DNA of 64,000 bases from Blumeriella jaapii (lineage: Eukaryota; Ascomycota; Leotiomycetes; Helotiales; Drepanopezizaceae), in contig VWND01000064.1 of the NCBI GenBank assembly GCA_009599575.1, forward strand, positions 620,001-684,000. Reading direction: 5' to 3'. Made by a program: the position numbers and the translations under genes. Of the stretch, positions 50,901-62,581 are shown piece after piece. Within the stretch, counting starts at the first letter, position 1. Every line of letters starts with the position of its first letter. Below the pieces are notes generated by a model. That model did no database searches and was not told the DNA's origin. It worked only from the letters and a program-made list of their open reading frames with translations.

Positions 50901-50982
50901 CGGGTAGAAGCGTGTAAGTTGCGTTGACACGGGTTGACAATACGGATAATAGGAAGAATAAGCGTGGCCAGCTTAGTTCCAT
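47939..50982 (-). CDS. CFEM-domain single-pass membrane protein
   Basis: Fungal cell-surface protein. Two exons (50982..50691 and 50643..47939; 47-nt intron with an ACTAATG branch site) give 998 residues. Signal peptide LFFLLSVLSTRVNA; then a CFEM domain with the expected eight cysteines (SCAQQC, SHC, DCLC, QC, FC, RMC), the last supplied by exon 2. A Ser/Thr-rich extracellular stalk leads to one membrane segment near residues 227-251 (IAGITIASIGGFAIAIGLL), then CCRRRRK. The remaining ~745 residues are cytoplasmic, disordered and Pro/Ser/Gln-rich. CFEM proteins bind haem or act as surface sensors; the large cytoplasmic tail suggests a receptor or wall-sensor role rather than a GPI-anchored haem carrier. 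Ligand is unknown. Confidence 0.88.
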
Positions 50983-52299
50983 CCTCACTGCTTATTTTCA
51001 GTGTTGTCAGCACACTCTTGTGGCGTTATAATATGCTCCGATCTTGTCTATGGTAACTGGCACCACTGTATTTGTGGAACCTGAGTCAACACGGAGTGTG
51101 ATGAGCTATGCATAGCGCTCATTCTCTTCATTGCCGTCGACAGCCGGTCTCCGTCAAATGGCCTTCTTGGATAGACGTGAAAAGGGAATGGGAACTGACC
51201 TGCAAAGACTCAAATATTAGAGTGGAGGCGGCCAGCGTCTCATACATGATTACAGAAAAGTAGCCCACCAGATGATCAACGGCCCATTCTGAGACCCAAT
51301 AGAAGTAAGAACCAAATTAGAAGGACGCAGAAAGGAAAAGAGCCACAGAGCTCAATCTCACAACAGTACGATAAACGGTAGGAAGGTCAACAAATGGAAG
51401 AAATGAAATTGAAGAATGAAGATATGATACAAGCCCCTCGCAGGCGCGCTTGCACACTATTAGAGGACTCTCCTTCTACCAACGTGGTGCATCATCGTAC
51501 CGCCTTTGCCTGCGAGCTGCTATTTCGAGCACCAATGGCCCAGCATCTGACATCATGGACGCTCCTCTTCACTAGGGAGACGGCCATCATAGTCGCGCTC
51601 GCAGGAGTGTTGTATGTAACTAGGCGCTGTCGGGGTGTCGGTGATCGGTTCGGAGTCTATATTTGGTAGAAAGAGAAGTGTGATGTGATGGGATGGCTCA
51701 CGGTTGGTTGTCGTCTGCGTTGGTTGTCGTCTGCGCGCTTAGGGTTGGGCGGTTAGAGAAGCGAAGGCAGTCACGTGATGCTGCTGCTGGTGTCGATACC
51801 CCAAGTGCCGTAGGGAGAGGAGAGAGCCATTGAGGACTATGACACGGGTGATGTTCTATGACTTATGACAGAAAGTCGCTCGTACTACAAGTGACTTGCT
51901 GCTAAAAGTTCAAGAGCGGCAGAAAGCAAGACGACACCTGGCAGCAGTCGGCAGCTAACGGTACCGTGTCAAGCCAAAGCTCCGTTCATCTCCCTAAAGA
52001 TCATGTCTTTTGAGCTTACATCTTACAATGGACCTGTCTTGAAAACATTGCTAGATTGATGGTATCTGCGATTACACCATAGTAGTGGAAATGCTCTATT
52101 TCGCTCGGAACGTACCCAGACGCAGCTAGCCTCCCTGTCGTCCCTGCGCCTCCCGCCCTCATCGAAATCAACACAAGTAGTTTCTTTTGACCCTCCACAG
52201 ATTTCTATCGCAAGTATGCAACGCCCGCTTTTGCCGCAAATTCTTTTGGTGCAAATCTAAAAGGAAAGCAAGAGGTCCCGTCCTTTGCATCGTCGTCTT
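50983..52299. other. Intergenic region between DBP5 and the CFEM gene
   Basis: About 1.3 kb with no supported gene. It should contain the CFEM gene promoter and the DBP5 3' UTR. Confidence 0.5.
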
Positions 52300-53935
52300 T
52301 CACGCCTTCAAGTTTACGCCAGCACGACTTGACTTGATAACGGACTTGACAACCTTCTCAGTCTTGTCCCAATCGCCCTGATCTAGTTGAATCAGATCAA
52401 TGCCGTAATGTTTGGCGATCGAGGCGAGTGCATTGAAACTGGTTCGGTCGAAGACAAAGGAGATGCTGACACCAACACGCCCGAATCTTCCTGTGCGGCC
52501 GATTCTGTGGAGGTAGGTCTCTGGATCGGGCTCTTCATCATTGCGACCCTTCATGGGAATATCGTAATTGATGACCATAGAAACCGAGGACACATCAATA
52601 CCTCTGGCAAGGACATTGGTGGTAATGAGAACCTTGGCCTCCCCAGAGCGGAATTGCTGCAGGATATTGTCACGTTCGGTACCATCGAATGCACCATGGA
52701 TAGCAGCGCATTTGTGTCCCTCTGAAGTTAAGCGCTGACTGATTCTGGATGCGGTATCTCTTCTCTGGTGACTAGTTAGCGGTAAGCACACCATCGTGAG
52801 AAAGTACAATCTACCTTGACGAATATGATCGAGGATCCGATAGTCATCAGACCGTAAAGCATGGCGAGACAATCGTACTTCCCCTCGTCAGATGGGCAGT
52901 CCATATACATTTGCTTGATACCACTAATGGTGAGCTCGTCACGCTTCAACTTGATCTCGTTTGCGTTAGGGCTGAACTGTTGCGCATATGTAATGACCTC
53001 CTCGGGGAACGTTGCGGAAAAGAGGAGAATCTGGTCGACCTTGGGCATCATTCTGCGAGGTGTCAGATGAGGCTCACCAAATCAATTGTGAAACTTACGA
53101 CTTGATACGTAGACATTGATCGCCGAGTCCTTGTTGGTCCAACATGTTATCTGCTTCATCCAGGCAAAGGACTTTCATGTTCGAGACGTCGAACTGTCTT
53201 CTCTTCATAAGATCTAACGCAGTACCTGGAGTGCCCACAACAACCATCGCGCTGACCTTGGCGTTTCGTTCCACAGCGCCGGGAACTGCAGCTTGAACGG
53301 TAAGACCTGTCACAAACTGGCCGATGCTTTTCACGACGCCTTCGATCTGACGCGCAAGCTCACGGCTGGGAGCGAGGCACAAGGCTTGTGGTTGGCCGGG
53401 TTTGGTGTAGTCGAGTCTGGAAAGGATGGTGATAACGAAAGCAGCGGTCTTTCCGGTTCCTGATTGCGATTGAGCGATCATGTTCGTAGGGGGATTCATG
53501 AGCAGTAAAGGGAGAGCTCTCTCTTGAATCTTGGAAGGCTTTTTGAAGTTCATCGAATAGATGCCCTTCAGAATCTCTGGGTTGCTTGACGCTGTCAGCT
53601 TCTGAATCAGAGATGACCATGCCATATACTCACATTCCCAAATCCTCGAAGGTTTTGATGGAGAACAGTGGATTGTCCTTTTGGTTCTGGAGATCGCTCA
53701 ACTTCACCTCGACTTCATATTGCGCATCGTATAGCCCGGAGCCGCCGAGAGGTTCAGCCGCGCCATCTACTTGCGCCTCAGCAACGGAGGACTCGGGCTT
53801 CTCGACAGCAGGAGTCGCAGTCTCATCAGCCCATGCTGCGGCGCCGCTGGCCGGCGTGAAGGTCGAGGAGGCCGTCTCCAAGGGCTTTGCGCCCATGCGA
53901 TCGGCCAGACTGCCAGACTTTGGAGCCTCGGCCAT
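52300..53935 (-). CDS. DBP5: DEAD-box helicase DBP5 (mRNA export)
   Basis: Remodels mRNPs at the cytoplasmic face of the nuclear pore with Gle1 and IP6 (established for yeast Dbp5). Four exons (53935..53634, 53584..53099, 53052..52815, 52764..52300) give 496 residues. An acidic/Ala-rich N-terminus precedes [20 protein letters not shown], the conserved Dbp5 lead-in. Helicase motifs: [49 protein letters not shown]. The insert [15 protein letters not shown] is specific to Dbp5. The first intron (53585..53633, 49 nt) ends in AAG rather than the usual CAG/TAG; this acceptor is the one that keeps frame and conserved sequence, with a GCTGAC branch site just before it. Introns 2 and 3 are 46 and 50 nt. 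It is divergent from BZZ1. Confidence 0.95.
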
Positions 53936-54190
53936 CGTGGATGCGGGTGGAGGTTCTGGGCTGGACAGGGAGCGAAGGGATTTTGAAGCTGGAATGATGG
54001 ATTTATGGTGGATTGCTAGCTGTTCGCCGGCGGAAGAGCTGCTCGCTGCGATGATGTCAGAGAGATGCTAGAAACGAGCCATGTCGATTCGACGGACAGA
54101 ATGAGAATAATTCTCTTCGTACCTGGGTCCTCTCTCGGCCGAGGCTTGGGAGTACCGCTGGTGAAGAAGGACGGAGGCACACCTGGCGAT

Positions 54191-54274
54191 GAGGTGAGGT
54201 GAGTGAGATGAGGTGAGGCGAGGCGAGGTGTGGTGAGGTGAGGTGTGGTGAGGTGAGTTGAAGTGAGGTGAGGC
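54191..54274. repeat. (GAGGT)n pentanucleotide tract
   Basis: About 16 imperfect GAGGT/GAGGC/GTGGT units on the plus strand, 260-340 bp upstream of the DBP5 start. Confidence 0.9.
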
Positions 54275-54525
54275 AAAGGTGAAGGGAGATGATGATGTCG
54301 AGATGGAAGCGGAGCTCTCAAGCTATGCGCACCCCGCCAAGTGGGGTTGAGGCTTTGTGCCTGGCTCGTGATCTCGTGATCTTTGTTGGCCTTAGGCAGC
54401 AAGCAGAGGCAACTTTACTGCCATCTCCTGCCGCCTTCCAGCAGCCGATCGGAAACCCCTCGCACGTGACATGCAGAGGGTGTCGCGGCGATGCTCGTTC
54501 CATCCAGCTCAGCCTCATCCCCTCA

Positions 54526-54585
54526 CTGTACTCTACATAGTACATACAGTACAGTACCGTATAGTACCGTACCGTACTGTACATA
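54526..54585. repeat. GTAC-palindrome cluster
   Basis: CTGTACTCTACATAGTACAT followed by ACAGTACAGTACCGTATAGT and ACCGTACCGTACTGTACATA. ACCGTA variants here show the family tolerates C/T change at one position. Lies about 165 bp before the BZZ1 ATG. Confidence 0.9.
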
Positions 54586-54749
54586 GTGGGGTGCCGCGTC
54601 AGCTCTACGACGAGAGCAGAGCATAATACAACGAAAACCCCCAGCATTTCCACATCTCACTATGCGTTTTGGCTACGATTGTTCGCATGTATCTTTTCCA
54701 TGATCCCACAACTTCCACTCTAGCTTCCTCGCTCCGGTGATCGATCATC

Positions 54750-57122
54750 ATGGCAGATGTTGACATTGCTCCCAATTTTGGGCTGGAGCTCAAGGTACGC
54801 AGCCTCAAGATGCTCCTCCTGGTATCCGGCCTGACCGAGACAACGTGGCATTAGGACGCCTTCAAGCCCGTTAATGCCTGGGTTGCGAACGGGATAACAT
54901 GGCTTGATGAGATCCAGCAGTTCTACCGGGACAGGAGCACCATCGAGAAGGAGTACAGCTTGAAGCTCGCCGCGTTGGCAAAGAAGTACTATGAGAAGAA
55001 GTCCAAGAAATCGAGCAGCCTGAGTGTAGGAGATACACCTGCTATGACCCCCGGCTCATTGGAGTGGTAAGGAGGCACGCCTAGTACTGCGACACGCACG
55101 CAACTGCTGACATGACTCCCAGTGCTTCCCTCACAACCTGGACGACACAGTTGACAACGCTCGAGTCTCGAGCCGCGGAACACGATGGGTTTGGGAACAA
55201 TTTGATATACAAGGTCGCAGAGCCGCTCAAGGCGTTAGGGACTCGGTTTGAGGAGATCCGGAAGCGCCACGCGGAATACGCGGAAAAGCTGGAAAAGGAG
55301 AGAGATGGCACCTACGGCGATTTGCGGAAAATGAAAGGCAAATACGATGCGGCGTGTCAAGAAGTCGAGCATAAGCGGAAGAAGGCCGAGTCCGCGCTCG
55401 ATTTTTCCAAGGCGAAGGCGCAGAACGCCTACCAACAGCAGATTCTCGACATGCACAATGTCAAGAACAGCTACTTGATCGCGATCAACGTCACCAACAA
55501 GCAGAAGGAGAAGTACTATCATGAGTACGTGCCGGAACTGCTGGATAGCATGCAGGATCTCTCGGAGTTTAGGACGGTAAAACTCAATGGGATTTGGGCA
55601 CAGGCAGCACAGCTCGAGAATGACATGTTGAAACGTAGTACAGATTTCGTTACTCACCTGATCCAGGAGATACCTCGAAACCAGCCTGCTTTAGACTCCA
55701 TGATGTTCGCTAGACATAATGCTGGGCCATGGCAAGATCCTCCGGACAAAGTCTTCGAGCCAAGTCCAGTCTGGCATGACGATGATCTTATGGTGGTCGA
55801 TGACATAGCGAAAGTGTTCCTTCGTAACGTTCTTGGAAAGTCCAAATCGCAACTGGCTGACTTGAGGCGAGAGGTCGATAAAAAGCGACGAGAAGTCGAA
55901 ACTATGAAAAAGACCAAGCAACAGATTAGAGAAGGCAAAGATAAACGAGATGAAGTCGAAATCGTGAAGACCATCTTCGCTCTGCAAGAGGACCTCCACC
56001 AGGTTGACCACAAGCGACTCACGGCGGAGGTCGAAACAGTATCCATCACATTAGCTGTGGGAGATGTCACTGTGGGGGCAAAGAGCCATAATTTCAGAGG
56101 CCAGACCTTCAAAATCCCTACAAATTGCGATCTTTGTGGGGAGCGGATCTGGGGTCTTTCGGCAAAGGGGTTTGACTGCAAAGACTGTGGTTACACATGT
56201 CACAGCAAGTGTGAGATGAAGGTTCCAGCAGAGTGTCCAGGAGAACAAACGAAGGACGAGAAGAAGAAACTGAAGGCTGAAAGGCAAGAGCAAGCTAATT
56301 CCATGAAGAATCCGGCAAAAGATGGCTTATCAGATTCACCCTCAATGAGTCGAACAAATACCATGAACTCGTTGAGTTCTGGCTATGCAGCAAGCGCAAA
56401 TCGATCACTTGCTGCGAGTGTGCCAATGTCACCGCCAGAAGAGACGCCGGCCGAAAGAGGTGATAGCCTTAGTGGTATCGCTTCAACTGCTTTGAGGAAG
56501 AATAGAGTCGTTGCACCCCCTCCCTCAGCCTACATCAACGAGCTGCCCGGCAGTGTGCCCAGCTATGGCTCAGGCGCATCCCACGAGCAAAGAGGGAAGA
56601 TGTTATACCCCTACGACGCGAACGGCAACGAGGAAATCACAGTTTCGGAAGGTAGAGAAGTCGTCATTCTAGAACCAGACGGTAAGTCCCTATTCAGTTT
56701 CTCCTGCCCATCTTTCACCCCCTGCTCATCCCCTCCCATCCGAACACCGCTAACGACAATCAGACGGCGGCTGGATCAAAGTCAAGTACGGCTCCTCCTC
56801 CGGCCTCGTGCCCACCGCGTACGTTGAAATCCTCGCCCCGGCCCCCCAGCGGCCTCCCTCCGCGTACTCCAACTCCGGCTCCTCCCTCTCTGGCAGCGTC
56901 ACCAAGAAACAAGGCCCAGCCGTCGCGCCGAAGCGCGGCGCTAAGAAACTGCGCTACGTGGAGGCGCTCTACGACTACACGGCTGGCAGCGACGCGGAGC
57001 ATAGTATGAGTGAGGGCGAGAGGTTCGTGCTGATTAAAGAAGATCCGGGCGATGGCTGGGCGGAAGTCGAGAGGGGCGGGGTGGTGAGGAGCGTGCCGGC
57101 AAATTATGTGCAGCCTGTGTAA
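54750..57122 (+). CDS. BZZ1: BZZ1-type F-BAR/C1/SH3 actin regulator
   Basis: Syndapin/TOCA-like protein that binds membranes and activates Las17/WASP-driven actin assembly at endocytic sites (yeast Bzz1). Four exons (54750..54794, 54855..55066, 55123..56681, 56764..57122) give 724 residues. The F-BAR covers about residues 10-270 (DAFKPVNAWVANGITWLDEI...FYRDRSTIEKEYS; long coiled coil). A second coiled coil lies near 330-400. A C1 zinc finger follows at about 408-456 (HNFRGQTFKIPTNCDLCGER...CHSKCEMKVPAEC). Two SH3 domains close the protein (MLYPYDANGNEEITVSEG..., ALYDYTAGSDAEHSMSEGER...). The C1 is the filamentous-fungal version of the yeast layout. Introns are 60, 56 and 82 nt. Confidence 0.95.
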
Positions 57123-59627
57123 AGAAAAGATGCTCCGGGTGCTAGTTCGTGAAAATGGGGGGTGGGGTTTTGTCAGGAGTGAAACATTATTTAAAAGCGC
57201 ATTGTTACATAGCAACCGGCGTTATGGTACGGGATGGGTGGATGCATTTGCGGTAAAGCAAGCAAGGAGAGAAAGATAAGAGAGAGCTCGTGTCGCCGCT
57301 GTTTTTTTTTGGTTTCGTTGTCTCGAGTTTTTACAGCTTAGACACGTTGTAGACGGACTGTATTGATGGATAAGAAGGAAGAGAAGAGAAGAGTGTTCAA
57401 AGGCGCGCTTGTGTTGGAAGTCAATAGAACTGGATATACATACCACTATGTTCTGGTCCAGATTATTTGTGTACAACGTACTTCTATCTACTCTTGTAAG
57501 TTGTTTGGAGCTGTGTGCTATACTTACCTATTGACCTTGGGAACAACATTTTTCTCATAGTAGCTGCGTTTATAAAGGTGGGTAGTTAGGGATGAGAAGT
57601 GAGGAAGGGATGTATTAGTGTTGCGATTTTGGAAATCTACCTCAAAAAGGGCAGTGAACAGTGTAATGGTTGTGGGTCATGACGTCTTTTGGGATAGAAG
57701 ACAAAGAAGAAAATGCTTAAGTAAATTATGGATGTGTGAATGACGTCAAGCTGACCAGGGAAGGTGCCATATTTGCACAGGGAAAACATACAAAAGGCAC
57801 GAAAATATGGCTATGATCATGAAAGAGGTTCCCTTCGAACATTGTAGAGATCGCCTGTATGCCACCGAAAACATGCGAGGAATTCGCCACGTCGGTAGAA
57901 GAGCTTTGCCTCTAGCATCTGCGGCAAATGAGCCAATTCATTATTGTTGGGGAGATAGAGCAGAAGATGAGAGCCAAAAAGAAACAAAGTAGCACCTCTT
58001 GCAAATCACGAGCGTGCTTGGACTTTTGGGTTTTAAGCCCGAGGGACAGACAATAGTGTTTGATTTGAATGCCAGCTCCGAGGTATGTCCTTGGAGATCT
58101 TGTATTCCATTGAGTTGCTCTCCAATCATCACATGCTCTGACTCAGCACGTGTTCAGCTCCATGGCCCCATTTTTATCGACTTTAACCGAGTCACCCAAG
58201 CGAGTCTAGCTTCGTGGATCAAACAAATCTCCGAGAAGTAATTATCATTCACAAAGGCAAGAGAGAGTATGACCCCAAGATTTCCGAGATATGTCACATG
58301 AAGCCATTATGCATGGATTGCTTTACTGGTATAACCGATTAAGAAGACTTAAGTTGAAGGAGCGACGCACTGGTCAATATAGCATCAGCGGAAGCTACAC
58401 CACGGAAGGAGGCAGTACTGTACTGTACAGTACATGCCCCCAAAAGAAAAAAAAAACATATCTTCACATTTGGTCAAATTAAGAACATAACAGCTCGTTC
58501 CAGTTTTTGCGTTTTCAAGTCTTTTATCAATGACTTTGATCCTTGGCGGCCACAAATACACTCAAGCATGTGCTACTAATCACTTACTTAGCTCGGACAT
58601 TTCTCATTTGTGCTGCCTTTTTGGTTACCTGCCTTACCGACATTACCTCGGCCCCCAGACGAAGGGCAAGATACGTAGCTGCATGGTGGCGTTGTCAAGA
58701 TATAAATGGAAGCCGAAGAAAGTGTTACACGAACAAGTGTCGTTGTCACACAAGAAAGTGGAGACTTGGCCTTGAGCCATCATCTCACGTCCTCACAAGC
58801 ATCATGCGCCTTTTGCCGTCAATTGAGTCACAGTCACAATTTACAAAATCTTCCACACTCAACTTCTATGCTGCGGTACCCTCCATATTCCCACCCTTCC
58901 ATCTGCCCTTCCCTTCCCTCTCCGACTACCTACCTACACAACTCAATTCAATCCAGCTCGGCTTCTCAACTTTCTCACAGCTAGTTGCAAGCAATCCGCC
59001 CCCTCCTCCCGCCAATGCTGAAGTGTCACATTTCGGGTACCAAACCATCGGGATCCAATAGAGCCCACAAAAAAATACCCATCAAAAGGGGCAAGACTCG
59101 ACGTGAAGGGGGAAAAGACAGATGTCCGAAAGACGCTGTATCCGAGATAATGACAAGCGCATACCGATCCCCGGAGCCGATCGCGTCGCACAGGACGGAT
59201 GGAAAACATGAGATGGGCACGCGCAAGCCGGAACGTGCTCCTCGGGGCCTTCCTTCGCATCATGCTCTATACCTATCTATGCATCACTTCGCTATCGCTC
59301 CCGCGTCTTATCAGATCGTATGTATGTACGTTTTCTATCGAGCTATTCGTGACCTCACACACACACACAGACAAGCCTTGCTTGCCTAGCCTACCTATCA
59401 ACATACCTACCTACCTACGTGCCCGCCTATCCAGCTAACCCGCTTCCCCGATTCAAGCCGAGCTGAGCTGCATCTCCTACTTCTCCCTCTTGGACTTGGT
59501 CTCTTAATCATCAGTCTGTCTGCGTACTTGTTTGCGGACTTACAAACCTACATCAACCCAGCGTCTGAACCAAGCAAGCCAACCCACGACCCAAGTACAC
59601 CAAACGACCCACTAACCCAACGAACCC
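57123..59627. other. 2.5-kb intergenic region
   Basis: No supported gene. Short open frames lack conserved features. A GTAC-palindrome cluster is at 58413..58434 and TACCTACCTA words at 59385..59425. The right end is the promoter/5' UTR of the methyltransferase gene. Confidence 0.5.
58413..58434. repeat. GTAC-palindrome cluster
   Basis: CAGTACTGTACTGTACAGTA plus CA. A nearly perfect 20-bp inverted repeat. Confidence 0.9.
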
Positions 59628-59779
59628 ATGGAACCAACCAAGATGCACGATCCTCTGCCCGCGGATCATCCTCAAGTAGCCCCTTCCTCTCTTCCTCGAA
59701 CCCAACACTAGAACCAGCTGCACCATCACCAGTAGCGGAACCAGAGCCAGAACCAGAACCGGAACCGGAACCAGAACCG

Positions 59780-59851
<72 letters not shown>

Positions 59852-62359
59852 CGAACCAGCACCACAACCAGCACAGCAAGCACTAGCAGCCATAGAAGCA
59901 GACGTACGTAAGCCTCCCTCCCTCTCTTACTCATTGAACTCTTTCTTTGCACACCCCTCCTCCCCCTCAACACAGAGATAAAATGAAAAAAAGGGCAAAA
60001 GAAAGAAAAGATAGACAAACAGTAAGAAGTATGTACCACGATTAACATAGAAACTTGCCTCCCCAGGACGAAGAAGCGCTAGACAACGACTCCGCGTTCG
60101 GCGGAGACGAGGCGTCGTATGTACCTACATAGCCTCTTTTGACTTTATTTTTCCTACCTTAACCCTCTCTCCTTCTCTACCCGACCCTCGTTCCAACATA
60201 TCTTGACTTAATCCAACACAACTCAGGGACACCAGTTCCCGCACCTCTCTCACGTCAGGCGTAGCGCGCTATCGCACGGAGGTCGGTCTCTCACCCCTTG
60301 TCTCTTTCTCTTTCTATTTCTCTTTCTATCCTAAACATAATCGGAGAAAATAAAAAAAGAGAAAGAAGAAAAGAACAAACGCAGAAAGCCCGATTGAGAC
60401 TAAGACTAACGCCCTTCCACGTCAACTCACAGAACGGCCGCCGCTATCACGCCTACAAAGAAGGCAACTACCTCCTCGTACATCCCCTTTCCTACCATCT
60501 CATTCTCAAAGCCTCTCTCTTCCCCCATCCCCATCCCCATCCCATCCCACAACCACGACCATCACTTACCCCAATCTCCATCTCCAAATCCCCACCAGCC
60601 CCAACCCCAACCCCAAAAATTCGATTCAACTAACTCCCCGGTCCCCCCTATCCACAGCCCAACGACGACCAAGAGCAAGACCGCCTCGACCTACACCACC
60701 ACGTCTTCAGCCTCGTGGCCTCGGGCCGGCTCTGCTACGCGCCAATCGAGAGCCCCACGCGCGTGCTGGACGGCGGCACGGGGACGGGGATATGGGCGAT
60801 GGATTTCGCGGAGTGGGTTTCCCTTCCTCTCCCTACTCGTTTCTCTTTTGCTCTGCTCTACTTTGCTCTGCTCTACTTTGCTCTGCTCTACTTTGCTCTG
60901 CTCTGCTCTGCTTTGCTTGTTCCTTTCCTTTCCTATCCGCTTCGCTTCTTGCTATGGGGGCCTGTAGCTTAGTTGCCTATGCCCAGTGTCAGCGTGTGCA
61001 AGACTAAGAGAAGAGCTGACGAGTGACCGGCGCGCGTGATAGTCAGTACCCGGGCGCGCATGTCATAGGCAGTGATCTGAGCCCCATCCAACCTGGCTGG
61101 TACGTACTCTACTTAGCTCCATCAGTGATGCTCTGTTCTACTCTTCCCATCTTGTCCCTTTGCTTGGGTCTGCTGTAGATGAACAGGTATACTTATCCGG
61201 GGGGCATTCGGGTCGTGGAGACCAACAGAGAGAGAAAAGAAGAAAGGTCTGCTCTGCACCGTCAACCAGGAACAGGAACCTTCCTAGATACCTGTCATTG
61301 CATGGCCGTACATTTCCAGCTGGTAAACCCAGCTTGGTCCTTCCTCCAGCGCAAGTGCAAGCAATCCCCGAAAAAGCCTTTCGCTCTGTCTTTCTCACCT
61401 TCTCTCTCTCGCCAACAGGGAATCCCCTCCCTACACCTCACACCCGCACACACACACACCAGCTCGCTAACTCCATCCCCCTCCCCACACACAGGGTCCC
61501 GCCCAACCTCGAGTTCGAGATCGATGACCTCGAAGACTCCTGGAAGCACCACCACGCCCACAAAGCCCTCAGCTACATCCACCTGCGGTCCCTCGCCGGC
61601 TCGCTGCGCGACTGGCGCTACGTGCTGGCGCAGGCCTACGCCGCGCTCGAGCCCGGCGGCTGGCTGGAGAGCGTCGAGTTCGAGGTGTGGGTCCGTGATC
61701 AGCGGCACGCCGCACACAGAGACCAGGAAGAGGGACAGGGAGGGGGGGAGGGAGAGAGACTCCCGCCGCTGGCGACACGGCGCGGCGAGAAGGGCGAGTT
61801 CATCCAGATGTGGCAGCGGCATCTGCACGAGGCGGGAGAGAAGATCGGGCGCTCGTTTGACGTTGGGCCGTGCATGAAGGCGTGGCTGCTGGAGGCTGGT
61901 TTCGAGCATGTCGTGGAAGAGGTTGTGAAGGTGTGTTTGTTTTCGCTTGTCGCCCTTCCCCCCCTTCCCGCTTCTTTTGCTCGTCCTTCCTTCCTCCCTC
62001 TCTTTCCATTGGCCGTTCCTCTCTCTCTTTCTTCTGGTCTTCTGTTCTGTCAGGAAGGATACATATGGCATAAAAGAATAGTACTGTAGGAAGAGATGAA
62101 AACGAACGCGCTACAGGTCCCCAGCAGCCCCTGGCCGCGCAGCCGGCGCCAGAAAGAGATCGGCTTGTACCAGCAGCAGAACATGCTGGACGCGAGCAGC
62201 GCCTACGGCAGCGCCCACTTCACGCGCGTGCTCGGGTGGACTCACGAGGAGTACGAGGTCCTGAGCGCGGGCGTGCGCAACGAGTTTCGCGACCGCGAGA
62301 TGCAGCTGTACTCGAACCTGTACGTGGTGTATGGGCAGAAGGCGAGGGTCAGGGAGTGA
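59628..62359 (+). CDS. LaeA-like SAM-dependent methyltransferase; N-terminal frame uncertain
   Basis: Class I methyltransferase of the fungal LaeA-like group, several of which regulate secondary metabolism and development. Downstream exons are secure: 60067..60116, 60227..60281, 60433..60477, 60658..60812, 61043..61099, 61495..61930, 62117..62359. They read EALDNDSAFGGDEAS...[29 protein letters not shown], motif I VLDGGTGTGIWAMDFA, then [22 protein letters not shown], and ALEPGGWLESVEFE. The first exon (to 59903) is problematic. The ATG at 59628 shares the frame of its 3' end (ALAAIEAD), but two TAG codons (59709, 59733) intervene, and the upstream part of the Glu-Pro repeat reads in another frame. 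Either an intron (donor 59676, acceptor in the repeat) or indels explain this. Introns of 151-395 nt are longer than elsewhere in the window. Confidence 0.8.
59738..59858 (+). repeat. (GAACCR)n hexamer repeat encoding Glu-Pro
   Basis: About 20 units of GAACCA/GAACCG. Nearly all differences between units (CCA/CCG, GAA/GAG) are synonymous in the Glu-Pro frame. One extra C near 59820 (GAACCCAGAACC) shifts the frame by one base inside the repeat. Confidence 0.92.
60847..60916 (+). repeat. Intronic tandem repeat in the methyltransferase gene
   Basis: Units of TTTGCTCTGCTCTAC (15 bp) repeated about four times, grading into CTCTG units. It lies inside the 230-nt intron 60813..61042, which explains that intron's length. 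Confidence 0.9.
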
Positions 62360-62581
62360 GTTGGTCTGGGTTAGTTGAAGGGTTTCCGTGACTTTGATCG
62401 GAACGGATTGAGAGAAGAGGAACGAGGGAAGAGAGAGAAAGTGATATCATGTTACTATATCGTAGCTGTAAAAAGTTGAGAGGAACAAACCTTTTGCATG
62501 CTCTTCAGCCAGATGCCTTGCCAGACGCCAATGCTTTACCCAACGCCAGATTGCACACAACAGCGCTTTTCCACTTCCCGA

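Larger units (their letters stand above)
53936..54749. other. Divergent region between DBP5 and BZZ1
   Basis: About 810 bp that must hold both promoters. It contains a GAGGT microsatellite (54191..54274) and a GTAC-palindrome cluster (54526..54585). No gene seen. Confidence 0.55.

Noticed and set aside
51394..51669. 91-codon plus-strand frame near the CFEM gene start
   Set aside because: No conserved features, no introns that extend it, and it lies in what should be promoter DNA.
59548..60048. Minus-strand frame reading Gly-Ser repeats over the methyltransferase start
   Set aside because: It is the complement of the Glu-Pro hexamer repeat; Gly-Ser arises automatically and there is no domain.
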